From contig CAZFLK010000027.1 in NCBI GenBank assembly GCA_964519245.1, positions 1 to 49,762 of the forward strand: 49,762 nt of DNA, read 5' to 3'. The notes under the pieces are model-generated. The model was not told the DNA's origin. It worked only from the letters and a program-made list of their open reading frames with translations, and ran no database searches. A program made the translations under genes and the position numbers. The stretch is from JAYPEY01 sp964519245 (GTDB lineage: Bacteria; Verrucomicrobiota; Verrucomicrobiia; Limisphaerales; JAYPEY01). Shown here in pieces: positions 17,295 to 25,408 of the stretch (the first letter of the stretch is position 1; the number at the start of each line of letters is the position of its first letter).

Positions 17295-17899
17295 TGCTGT
17301 TCCTTCGCGTCGTTCGGAGCGATGACCGCTCCATTATGTTCGTTCATTGCTTTCTCGATTCCCGCAGTCAACCAGCATTCCGCCTGATCGGCCGCCCTGG
17401 CCAAGGCCAGTTCCAAAATCTTCATCTCTTCCGCGTCAAATCTGCCCAGCACATACCCGACAATTTCCCGCGAGCCATCCCGCCGGCCAATTCCAATTCG
17501 TTGCCGCGCAAACTTTTTCCCGCCCAGGTGGGCTTCAATCGACTTCAGCCCATTGTGCCCGCCCGAACTGCCGCCCGGCCTCATCCGCACTGAACCCAGC
17601 GGGATATCCGCGTCGTCCACGACCACCAGGACATCCTCGGAAGGAATCCGGTAAAAGTCCGCCAAACTCCGGACCGCCTCGCCGCTGCAGTTCATATAGG
17701 TCTGCGGCTGGCAAAGGATGGCGCGGCGCCCGCCGAACGATGCCTTCGCGACACGCGATTTGGACCGCTTGTCGTCCTGCCAATCGGCGGCTACTTTCTG
17801 AGCGAGCCGTTCGACCAGCATAAAACCCGCGTTGTGCCGCGTTTTTTCGTATTTGCGGCCCGGGTTGCCCAGCCCAACGACCAAGAGCAGGTTCTCCAT
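17291..17899 (-). CDS. pth: Peptidyl-tRNA hydrolase
   Basis: The product (202 aa) releases peptides from prematurely dissociated peptidyl-tRNA. The N-terminus VVGLGNPGRKYEKTRHNAGFMLVE contains the catalytic histidine (HNAGF) and the conserved Asn. The motifs QPQTYMNCSGEAVR, VVVDDADIPLGSVRMRPGGSSGGHNGLKSI and FARQRIGIGR are all present. It sits between ctc and rpsF, an order also known from other PVC genomes such as chlamydiae. Confidence 0.96.
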   Translation of the reverse strand: MENLLLVVGLGNPGRKYEKTRHNAGFMLVERLAQKVAADWQDDKRSKSRVAKASFGGRRAILCQPQTYMNCSGEAVRSLADFYRIPSEDVLVVVDDADIPLGSVRMRPGGSSGGHNGLKSIEAHLGGKKFARQRIGIGRRDGSREIVGYVLGRFDAEEMKILELALARAADQAECWLTAGIEKAMNEHNGAVIAPNDAKEQQ

Positions 17900-17946
17900 G
17901 GGCTGGACGGCGGCGTTCCATCAGACGCACCGCCGGGTAAAAAGGA

Positions 17947-18570
17947 TCAGGAGCCGGACTTCTCGCCCTTCTCGCCTTCGGTTTTGGCCGCGGCCAATTC
18001 CTCGGAGCGGCTGGCGCGAGACTTGGCGATCGAGCAGACCGGAATATTCTTGTCGCCCAGTATCGTGACGCCTTCCGGAGCGACGATATCGCCGACGTGC
18101 AGGGTTTGGCCCGTTTGCAAGGGACTGACATCCACCTGAATGGATTCGGGCAGGTCTTTCGGCAGGGAACGCACCCGCACCTTGTGCAAGACGTGTTCCA
18201 AGAGGCCGCCGCCGACCTTGACGCCGACCGCCTCGCCGACCGTTTGAATCGGAACGGTCACCTCGATCACCTCGTCCTCGGCGATCTGGTGCAGATCCAC
18301 GTGCAGCACATCGCCTTTCAGGGGGTGATGTTGCACATCCTGCAGCAAAGCGAGGCGGTTCTTGCCATCGACGGAGAGCTCCACGAGGATATTCTCAGCG
18401 ACGGTGCTGTTGATCAGATTGGTCAATTCCTTGGCATTGATTTCCAGGTTTTCCGGCTCGGTCTTGCCGCCGTAGATGATGGCGGGCACACGACCTTCGC
18501 GGCGCAATTTCTTGACGCCCGAGCTCTTGACCAAGGACCGCGGGTTGGCGGCTAGTGGCAATGATTTCAT
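17947..18570 (-). CDS. rplY: 50S ribosomal protein L25 / general stress protein Ctc
   Basis: The product (207 aa) is the long Ctc form of L25, which binds 5S rRNA. The N-terminal L25 domain has GVKKLRREGRVPAIIYGG and LLQDVQHHPLKGDVLHVDLHQI. The C-terminal TL5-type domain has VPIQTVGEAVGVKVGGGLLEHVLHKVRVRSLPKDLPE. A Lys/Glu-rich tail ends the protein. It lies between prs and pth with short gaps (36 and 47 bases), in the conserved prs-ctc-pth order. Confidence 0.95.
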   Translation of the reverse strand: MKSLPLAANPRSLVKSSGVKKLRREGRVPAIIYGGKTEPENLEINAKELTNLINSTVAENILVELSVDGKNRLALLQDVQHHPLKGDVLHVDLHQIAEDEVIEVTVPIQTVGEAVGVKVGGGLLEHVLHKVRVRSLPKDLPESIQVDVSPLQTGQTLHVGDIVAPEGVTILGDKNIPVCSIAKSRASRSEELAAAKTEGEKGEKSGS

Positions 18571-18606
18571 AATTTTCGCTGATCAGATAAACGGGCGCCA
18601 GGTCAT

Positions 18607-19551
18607 TCAACTGGTGCGCCCGCCTTTGAACTTAAAAAGCGAAGTCACCGACGAATTGCTGTGAATACGCTTGATGGCTTCGCCCAACAACTCCGCCACG
18701 GAAAGGGTCGTAATATTGATCCCTTCGATTGGCGGGCGGTGGACACTATCAGTCGTAATCAATTCGTCAATCACTGAATTACGTAATCTTTCGATGCCCA
18801 GATCTCCCAAAATCGCGTGGGAAACACAGGCCAGGATCTGCTTGGCTCCCTTGTCCTTGAGAACCTGCGCCGCATTGCAGAGGGTGCCCGCCGTTTCGGT
18901 CAGGTCGTCGACGAGCAGGGCGGTCTTGCCGCGGATGGAGCCGATCACGGCGTCGGTCTCAACCTCGGTGGCGCTGCGACGCCGCTTGGCCACGATGGCC
19001 AGGCCCGCCTCGAGTTTCTCGCTGTAGGCATGGGCCATCTTCAGCCCGCCCACGTCCGGACTCACCACCACCAGGTTCTTGAAGCCCTTGCTTTCGAGGT
19101 AGTCATAGATCACCGGCGCCGCGTAAAGGTGATCGACCGGGATGTCGAAGAAGCCCTGGATCTGCTGGGCATGCAGGTCCATGGTCAGGACGCGGTTCGC
19201 GCCGGCGGCGACGAGGAGATTGGCCACGAGCTTGGCGGTGATCGGCACGCGCGGCTGATCCTTGCGGTCCTGTCGCGCATAACCGTAGAAAGGCATGACC
19301 GCGGTGATGCGCGAGGCGCTGGACCGCTTCAGCGCATCGATCATGATGAACATCTCCATCAGGTGATGGTTGGTGGGCGGACAGGTCGACTGGATGATGA
19401 AGACGTCCTCGCCGCGCACATTTTCATCGATCTTGCAGAAGCTTTCGCCATCCGGGAACGGCGTCGTCGTGGCCTTACCCAGCTCTATTCCGATCGAATC
19501 GCAGATGGCTTCAGCCAAAGGCTGATTGGAGGTGCCGGCAAAAATTTTCAC
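18607..19551 (-). CDS. prs: Ribose-phosphate pyrophosphokinase
   Basis: The product (314 aa, GTG start) makes PRPP from ribose 5-phosphate and ATP for nucleotide, histidine and tryptophan synthesis. Signatures are FAGTSNQPLAEAICDSIGIELG, PFPDGESFCKIDENVRGEDVFIIQST, the flexible loop YARQDRKDQPR, DLHAQQIQGFFDIPVDHL, VVSPDVGG and the PRPP-binding loop LLVDDLTETAGTL. It is the first gene of the operon that runs through ctc, pth, rpsF, ssb and rplI. The promoter should lie in 19552-19699, but no clear boxes were picked out. Confidence 0.96.
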   Translation of the reverse strand: MKIFAGTSNQPLAEAICDSIGIELGKATTTPFPDGESFCKIDENVRGEDVFIIQSTCPPTNHHLMEMFIMIDALKRSSASRITAVMPFYGYARQDRKDQPRVPITAKLVANLLVAAGANRVLTMDLHAQQIQGFFDIPVDHLYAAPVIYDYLESKGFKNLVVVSPDVGGLKMAHAYSEKLEAGLAIVAKRRRSATEVETDAVIGSIRGKTALLVDDLTETAGTLCNAAQVLKDKGAKQILACVSHAILGDLGIERLRNSVIDELITTDSVHRPPIEGINITTLSVAELLGEAIKRIHSNSSVTSLFKFKGGRTS

Positions 19552-19699
19552 AACGCGGTTCTATCCAGGGATACATTCAAGGAAATCGGCGTCTGCCCAG
19601 GTGGATTGCCGATTGTTGCGAGGACGTTACGGAGAGTAGCGGCGGCCATTTCGGGCGCAAGCGGAAAAGTGGGATCCGGAGCGCGGAATGTTCGTGATG

Positions 19700-20125
19700 T
19701 CACTTCAGCAGCTTGAGTTTCAAACCGGGGTATCTCCGAAACCCTTGATCCAAGGTGACCAAGCGCAGGGCCGACTGTTTCGCGAACGCCGCCAGATAGG
19801 CGTCGTTCCAGATCCTGGCAGAGAACGAATTATCGGACGTCAGGGATCTCCATTCCTTCTAGATTCCCGTGGGCTCCGTTTCGAACAAGACGCGTTCGTC
19901 CCCAAGCACGGTGTCGTAGGCCCGCCATGCCTCGGGCAACTTCAGGGCATCAACACCGAACAGTTTGGGATTCGTGGTCAGTCGAAGGCAGCCCTGCTGC
20001 GCCATGCGGCAGAACGCGCAGGAATCTGCGGACTGTCCATCGAACCAATTCAGCGCGACCGTATGATGCGGATGACTCGAGAACGTCAGAGCCAACCAGA
20101 CGTTAATGTCCGGCAATGAGTTCAC
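19700..20125 (-). pseudogene. VapC-type PIN-domain toxin interrupted by one in-frame amber codon
   Basis: From GTG 20125 the frame encodes LPDINVWLALTFSSHPHHTVALNWFDG, the N-terminus of a PIN-domain ribonuclease with its first catalytic Asp. After 88 codons a TAG at 19859-19861 ends the protein. The same frame then continues without another stop to a TGA at 19700. It encodes the missing part of the fold: EWRSLTS, ARIWNDAYLAAFA (second acidic site), RLVTLDQGF (third acidic site) and YPGLKLKLL. The full frame would give about 140 residues, the usual VapC length. A single base change thus seems to have inactivated the toxin. It overlaps the antitoxin gene by 23 bases. Confidence 0.8.
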
Positions 20126-20354
20126 GATCTTCCTCCTCCATGATTTCGGCCAGACGCTTCGGATTCAGGTCATAGGTCTTTGCCTTCGAGCGAACGAGGG
20201 GAAACCGAGCGCGCTTTCCGCCGTCAGACCTGCGGACCTCCAACTCGCTCCTGGCCGCCCGGAGCAGAAAGCCCTTCAACGTCTCCCCGCGCAGGGCCGC
20301 CTCGGACTTGATCTTGCGAAACAAGGGATCCGGAATATCGATTGTGGTTCGCAT
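20103..20354 (-). CDS. VapB-type antitoxin
   Basis: The product (83 aa) begins MRTTIDIPDPLFRKIKSEAALRGETLKGFLLRA, the ribbon-helix-helix DNA-binding pattern of VapB-like antitoxins, and ends with an acidic toxin-binding tail (RLAEIMEEEDRELIAGH). ATG 20354 is chosen because the sequence upstream has no family character. Its stop lies inside the toxin gene, giving the usual antitoxin-first, overlapping order. It should repress its own promoter and neutralise a PIN-domain RNase. The cognate toxin here carries an amber stop, so the antitoxin may be the only functional part left. Confidence 0.8.
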   Translation of the reverse strand: MRTTIDIPDPLFRKIKSEAALRGETLKGFLLRAARSELEVRRSDGGKRARFPLVRSKAKTYDLNPKRLAEIMEEEDRELIAGH

Positions 20355-20393
20355 AGATGTATAAAGACATAAATATGCATACTGTACAAGGGG
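20355..20393 (-). promoter_or_regulatory. AT-rich promoter/operator of the antitoxin-toxin pair
   Basis: Directly upstream of the antitoxin ATG the GC-rich genome turns AT-rich. On the minus strand a TTGTAC box is followed about 18 bases later by a TTTATAC-like box. GTAT...ATAC and ATGCAT half-sites are present, as expected for autoregulation by a ribbon-helix-helix antitoxin. The exact boxes are a guess by eye. Confidence 0.4.
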
Positions 20394-20428
20394 TGACACC
20401 GAGCTGCCGCGTGCGGCGATCACGCAGT

Positions 20429-20836
20429 TCAAGGCGAGGTCTTGTGCAATCTGAAGAAGCGGACCCCGGTTGTGGCGGGGACGGATGCCATATTGAGATT
20501 GCCGTTCGTGGTGACCTGTATCGGCGAATCCATCCACCCCGTCCCGGCGGCGGCCAGGCTTGCTGTCTCCTGAAGCTTGTAGGCGCCCGCAGGCGCCATC
20601 CAGGCAATGATCGCGGTCTGTCCGCTTCGACTGATGATCAGCATGGGAGCGTCCTCGACCTGGACCACGACAATGCCCTGCAGCGAAACAGTCTTGACCG
20701 AGAATTCACCTCCTGACGAGGTGTCCTTCCCGACATCCTTGGTTGTTCCCTTGACCGAGAACTCCCCGCCGTCGCTGGAGCCGCTGACGCCGCCGAAGCC
20801 GGTGTCCGTCACCGTGAAGGATTCCTGTGCCGACAT
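20429..20836 (-). CDS. Small protein with two FSVxG repeats and a surface-protein C-terminal domain (possible remnant)
   Basis: From ATG 20836 the product (135 aa) has two copies of a GGEFSVK motif (residues 23-29 and 42-48). After these comes a domain with PMLIISRSGQTAIIAWMAPAGAYKLQETASL, a Trp, and the ending RFFRLHK. This combination recalls secreted verrucomicrobial proteins in which SGGxFSVxG repeats precede a C-terminal immunoglobulin-like domain ending in RFYRL. A normal signal peptide is missing: PGLAFGAQVMSAQ just before the start looks like the end of one, but no ATG with a hydrophobic core is present upstream. It may be a decayed or rearranged gene. Function is unknown; the family is usually cell-surface or secreted. 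Confidence 0.5.
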   Translation of the reverse strand: MSAQESFTVTDTGFGGVSGSSDGGEFSVKGTTKDVGKDTSSGGEFSVKTVSLQGIVVVQVEDAPMLIISRSGQTAIIAWMAPAGAYKLQETASLAAAGTGWMDSPIQVTTNGNLNMASVPATTGVRFFRLHKTSP

Positions 20837-20983
20837 TACCTGCGCTCCAAACGCAAGCCCTGGAATCCGGGGCGCGGAACAAATGGGCGGGAATGTGGAC
20901 GTGGTTCGAACCGGCACCGAAGAACCCCTACCCGACAAGGGGCGAAGAAATGTCCGAACCCCAGCACGACTCGTTCACCGCCC

Positions 20984-22462
20984 TCAGGAAATGATCTGTT
21001 TGATCGGGTCGGCTCCTTCGACGCCGACCAGCCGCTGGTCGAGACCGCCGTAGAAATAGGAGAGCGCGTTGGAGTCAAATCCCAGCTGATGGAGCACGGT
21101 CGCGTGCAGGTCGCGGACATGGAAGCGGTCCTCGACCGCGGCGCTACCGAGTTCGTCGGTTTGCCCCACGCTGACGCCGCCCTTGATGCCGCCGCCGGCC
21201 ATCCACATGGTGAAGCCGTAGGCATTGTGGTCGCGGCCGGTGCCCTTGGCATACTCCGCGGTGGGCTGGCGGCCAAACTCGCCGCCCCAGACAATCAACG
21301 TATCCTCCAGCATGCCGCGTTGCTTGAGATCCGCGAGGAGACCCGCGATGGGTTTGTCGGTGTTGCCGGCGTGATAATTGTGATTCTTCTCCAGGTCGCC
21401 GTGCGCGTCCCAGTTGGCGTCGTTATGATTGCCGCCGGAATAGATCTGGATGTAGCGCACGCCGCGCTCAACGAGGCGACGCGCCAAAAGGCACTTGCGG
21501 CCAAAATCATCCGTGCGGTCTTCATCGACGCCGTAGAGACGCTTCACGTGTTCCGGCTCACTGTCGAGGTCCACGGCTTCGGGCGTGGAGACCTGCATCT
21601 TGTAGGCCAGTTCATAACTGGCGATGCGGGCGGCCAGATCGCTGTTGTCGACCCGGTCGGCGAGGTGGTTCGAATTGAACCGGTTGAGATGATCCAGCAG
21701 CTTGCGTTGTTCGCGGTCGTTCATGCCGCGGGCGTTCTTCAGGTCGAGGATCGGGGTGCCTTCGGAGCGGAACACGACGCCCTGATAACTCGCCGGCATG
21801 AAGCCGCTGGTCCAGTTCTTGGCGCCGCTGATGGGGCCGCCCTTTTTGTCGAGCATGACGACGTAGCCGGGAAGGTCCTGATTGACCGAGCCGAGGCCGT
21901 AGTTGACCCAGGAGCCGATGGTCGGCTTTCCGCTGAGCACGCTGCCGGAATTCATCATCAACATCGCCGAACCATGAATCGGCGAGTCTGCGGTCATCGA
22001 ATGCAGGAAGGCGATGTCGTCGACGTGCTGCGCCAGGTTCGGGAACAGGGTGGAGACGAATTTACCGCTCTGGCCGTACTGGTTGAATTTCCACTTGGGC
22101 CCGACCACGCGACCCTGGTTCTTGTGACCGCCGCGACCGAAGGTCTTCACCTCAATGGTCTTGCCATCGAGCGGATACAGCTTGGGCTTGTAGTCAAAGG
22201 TGTCCACATGGCTGGGCCCGCCATACATGAACAGGAAGATGACGTGCTTGGCCTTGCCGGCGAAATGCGGCTGCTTCGGCGCGAGGGGATTCTGCCAGGC
22301 GGTCTGGCCATCGGCGGCGACGGACTGATTGGCTAGGAAGCCGTCCTGGGCGAGCATGCCGGCCAACGCGGTGGAGGTGAAGCCGCCGCCCACCGTGCGC
22401 AGAAAGTTGCGCCGGTCCGTGCGGCCGCAGAATGTGTTCTGGGGCAAGTCAGTGCGTTTCAT
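20984..22462 (-). CDS. DUF1501 secreted protein with Tat signal
   Basis: The product (492 aa) starts with a twin-arginine signal (RRNFLRTVGGG, residues 17-27), so it is exported folded. The alkaline-phosphatase/sulfatase-like core shows HVIFLFMYGGPSHVDTFDYKP near residue 73, later GSAMLMMNSG, and near the C-terminus NHNDANWDAHGD, LIVWGGEFGRQPTAEYAKGTGRDHNAYGF and DLHATVLHQLGFD. DUF1501 proteins are abundant in Planctomycetes and Verrucomicrobia, nearly always beside a DUF1549/DUF1553 cytochrome-like gene, as here. Their biochemical role is not established. Both genes lie on the minus strand 186 bases apart, so co-expression is likely. Confidence 0.92.
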   Translation of the reverse strand: MKRTDLPQNTFCGRTDRRNFLRTVGGGFTSTALAGMLAQDGFLANQSVAADGQTAWQNPLAPKQPHFAGKAKHVIFLFMYGGPSHVDTFDYKPKLYPLDGKTIEVKTFGRGGHKNQGRVVGPKWKFNQYGQSGKFVSTLFPNLAQHVDDIAFLHSMTADSPIHGSAMLMMNSGSVLSGKPTIGSWVNYGLGSVNQDLPGYVVMLDKKGGPISGAKNWTSGFMPASYQGVVFRSEGTPILDLKNARGMNDREQRKLLDHLNRFNSNHLADRVDNSDLAARIASYELAYKMQVSTPEAVDLDSEPEHVKRLYGVDEDRTDDFGRKCLLARRLVERGVRYIQIYSGGNHNDANWDAHGDLEKNHNYHAGNTDKPIAGLLADLKQRGMLEDTLIVWGGEFGRQPTAEYAKGTGRDHNAYGFTMWMAGGGIKGGVSVGQTDELGSAAVEDRFHVRDLHATVLHQLGFDSNALSYFYGGLDQRLVGVEGADPIKQIIS

Positions 22463-22648
22463 GATGCGTGGTTCGTCATGCGTGTTGCGTTATACGTCAG
22501 CAGTCGCGGTTGAAGCGGTCTTCCGGGAAGCGTGTTCACACCCCTTTGACAATCTGCACGATGCCATGTTTCTCGTTCTTATCATCAAGATCACTTGCGG
22601 CAGGTTGTCTTGCTTCACGCAATACGCGACTCGCAACGCGTTTTTTGT

Positions 22649-25207
22649 TCAATCCAGATAAACAAACTCATTCAAGTTCAGAATGAGCAGGCAGAAGCGG
22701 TTCAGGGCCTGACCCGGGTCGAGGTCGCCGTTGCCCTGCAGGTCCCGGATCATCGCCAGGCCGCGCTCGACTTCGTTGTCCGAGACCGAGCGGCAAAGCG
22801 CCAGGGCCAAGCCTTCCTTCACTTGCTCACGAACGTCCTGCGAGTGCGCGCGAAGGCGGTCCCCGAAAGCCTCGGCGGAGTCGTTCACAAACTTGCTGTT
22901 CAGCATGGTCAGCGATTGGGTCGGCACGGTGGTCGCGAACCGGACCGCGCAGAGGGAATCCGTGTCCGCCTGGTCGAACAGCTTGAGCATGGGCTCGTTC
23001 AATGAACGCTTGAGATGAACGTAGACGCTGCGGCGGTTGCGTTCAGCGAGGGAGGAAACGCCCCAGGCCTTGTCGGGACGGGACGCGGTCGCAAGCACTT
23101 CCGCGGGCATCTCCGTGTAGATGCTGGGACCGCCCTCCTTGAGATTCAGCTTGCCGGTGAGGTTGATGATCGAGTCGCGGATCTCCTCGGCGGTGAGGCG
23201 GCGCATGTCGAAGCGCCAGAAGAGATCATTCGTCGGATCCTGTGCCAGGGCCTTCTCGTTTGCGGCCGAGGACATCTGGTAGGCCTTCGAAAGCATGATG
23301 CGCTTGTGCAGCTTCTTGAGGCTCCAGCCCTGGTTCATGAAATCGCGCGCCAGCCAGTCCAGCAGGGCCGGATGGGTCGGCGCCTCGCCATTCTGTCCGA
23401 AGTTGCTGGGCGAGCGGACGATCCCGCGGCCGAAGTGGAACTGCCAGATGCGATTGGCCATGACCCGCGGCGTGAGCGGGTTGTCCCTGCTGGCGATCCA
23501 GTCGGCCAGAACGGTGCGACGTCCGGAGGATTGCGCGCCCGGTTTGGGCTCGGGAATGACCGGATCCTTCAGGCCGAGCACCTGCGGAAAGCCGGGCTTC
23601 ACCCTGTCGCCGGGCACGTGCGCGTTGCCGCGAATGAGGACGAAGGTCTCCGGAGCCTGCGGGCCGTTTTCCTTGATGGACAGCGCGCGCGGCAACGGCG
23701 GAATCCGCTTCGCCTTCAAGGCCTCGAACTCCTTCTTCAGCTTCATGTATTCCCGATGCTCCGGTCCCGGAAGCGCGTCGCGGCTCTTCGTCTTCAGCAG
23801 ATGCTCGCGGGTTGTCTTGTCCTCGGCGTCCTCCTTCTCCGGATTGGAGAACGTCGCAAAGATCCGTTTCTCGAAGGCTTCGATCCGTTTGGTCAGGTCA
23901 CCCAATTCCTTCTTCAGCTCGCCGACCTTTCGCGCGTGCTCGGCCTGCTCGGCCTTGGAGGCGATGACGGTGGTGGTGTTCAGCGTGAAGGCGGTCTTTT
24001 CATACTTCCGCTGCTGGATGTTCTTGAACGTGTTGTTGAAGAACGACTGCATGCGGTAGTAGTCCGCCATCGGAAAAGGGTCGATCTTGTGATCGTGGCA
24101 GCGCGCGCAGCCGACCGTCATGCCGAGGAAGGTCTCGCCCGTGGCGCGCATCACGTCGTCAAGGGTGTCGAAGTAGGCCTGGTCCGGATCGACCGGCTCG
24201 TCATCCCAGATACCGAGCCGGTGAAAGCCGGTGGCGATGATGGCGTCAGCGTCGGGATTCTCGAACTCGTCCCCGGCGAGTTGCTCCCTGATGAAGCGAT
24301 CGTAGGGTTTGTCCTGGTTGAACGCGCGGATGACGTAATCGCGATAGCGCCAGACCTCGGGCTTGGGATTGTCGCGCTCGTAGCCGTTGGTCTCGGCGTA
24401 GCGCACCAGGTCCAACCAATGGCGTCCCCACTTCTCCCCGTATTGCGGCTTGGCCAGCAGACGGTCGATAACCTTCTCGAAAGCCTCGGCGGTGGGAGCC
24501 GGATCGTTCTCGAAGTCCTTCACCTCGGAGGGCGAGGGGGGGAGTCCGATCAGATCGTAGTAAGCGCGGCGAATCAGGGTGCGACGTGAGGCTGGCGCGT
24601 TCGGCTTCAGGCCGTTCTCCGCAAGCTTGGCAAAAATGTAGGCGTCGATCGGATTCCTCGACCAATCGGCGTTGGCGACCTTGGGCGGTTGCGGACGGCC
24701 GATGGATTGAAACGCCCAGTAGCGGCGGGCTTCGTCATTGACCTTGTTGTTGTACTCGCTCTCGTGTTCGGCGACGCCCTTGATTTCACGCAAGGGGTTG
24801 TAAGGCGCGCCCATCTCGATCCACTCGGCCAGGGTATCGATCTGAGCCTGCGGGAGTTTGCCGTCGGGCGGCATCTGGTGGTGGTCGTCCTGGTAGCTGA
24901 TCATCTGCAGCAGGACGCTGTCGGCAGGCTTGGCCGGATTGAGAGCGCTGCCGCTGTCGCCTCCCGCAACGAGGCCTTCCCGACTGGTCAGGCGCAGACC
25001 GCCCTTGAGTCGGTCCTTGGCGCCGTGGCACTTGTAACAGTTCTGCTCGAGTATAGGGTGAACCTTCTGGTCAAAAAAAGCGATGATCTCCTTGTCGTTG
25101 CCGGTTTCGGCGGCGACGGCGGACCAGGCCGACGCCGTGATCAGCCCGGCGACCGACAGGATGACGGCGGCTCTCTTTTGCACGCCATTTGGACGACGAA
25201 TACTCAT
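22649..25207 (-). CDS. PSCyt1-DUF1549-DUF1553 secreted cytochrome-like protein
   Basis: The product (852 aa from ATG 25207; a GTG lies nine codons upstream) has a signal peptide, then a planctomycete-type cytochrome c domain with C57-Y-K-C60-H. The DUF1549 domain (SRNPIDAYIFAKL, RRTLIRRAYYDLIGLPPSPSEV, GEKWGRHWLDLVRYAE) contains a second haem-type site C367-A-R-C370-H. A charged coiled-coil-like linker (about 410-500) precedes the DUF1553 domain (TPRVMANRIWQFHFGRGIV, PSNFGQNGEAPTHPALLDWLA, RLTAEEIRDSIINLTGKL). It partners the DUF1501 gene immediately downstream. A role in electron transfer or polysaccharide handling has been proposed for such pairs, but none is proven. Confidence 0.92.
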   Translation of the reverse strand: MSIRRPNGVQKRAAVILSVAGLITASAWSAVAAETGNDKEIIAFFDQKVHPILEQNCYKCHGAKDRLKGGLRLTSREGLVAGGDSGSALNPAKPADSVLLQMISYQDDHHQMPPDGKLPQAQIDTLAEWIEMGAPYNPLREIKGVAEHESEYNNKVNDEARRYWAFQSIGRPQPPKVANADWSRNPIDAYIFAKLAENGLKPNAPASRRTLIRRAYYDLIGLPPSPSEVKDFENDPAPTAEAFEKVIDRLLAKPQYGEKWGRHWLDLVRYAETNGYERDNPKPEVWRYRDYVIRAFNQDKPYDRFIREQLAGDEFENPDADAIIATGFHRLGIWDDEPVDPDQAYFDTLDDVMRATGETFLGMTVGCARCHDHKIDPFPMADYYRMQSFFNNTFKNIQQRKYEKTAFTLNTTTVIASKAEQAEHARKVGELKKELGDLTKRIEAFEKRIFATFSNPEKEDAEDKTTREHLLKTKSRDALPGPEHREYMKLKKEFEALKAKRIPPLPRALSIKENGPQAPETFVLIRGNAHVPGDRVKPGFPQVLGLKDPVIPEPKPGAQSSGRRTVLADWIASRDNPLTPRVMANRIWQFHFGRGIVRSPSNFGQNGEAPTHPALLDWLARDFMNQGWSLKKLHKRIMLSKAYQMSSAANEKALAQDPTNDLFWRFDMRRLTAEEIRDSIINLTGKLNLKEGGPSIYTEMPAEVLATASRPDKAWGVSSLAERNRRSVYVHLKRSLNEPMLKLFDQADTDSLCAVRFATTVPTQSLTMLNSKFVNDSAEAFGDRLRAHSQDVREQVKEGLALALCRSVSDNEVERGLAMIRDLQGNGDLDPGQALNRFCLLILNLNEFVYLD

Positions 25208-25408
25208 TTCACACTCAAAATTCGTAACGGACACGCCGGCGCACGATCCCGCTCAAACCGGCATTCAAGGGTCGGGAATCTATCGGCCTTGTCGCAGCGG
25301 CTCAATGAGTAAAAGCCGATTGAAAGCGGCCGACAACACGATTCGGAGCGCCGAGGGAACAAAACCCGTGACGCTGGGCGCGGGACATGCTCAGAATTCG
25401 TGTTCCGC

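Noticed and set aside
21089..24589. Plus-strand open frames of 415 and 524 aa opposite the DUF1501 and DUF1549 genes
   Set aside because: The opposite strand carries unmistakable conserved domains throughout, and these frames show only reversed codon bias.
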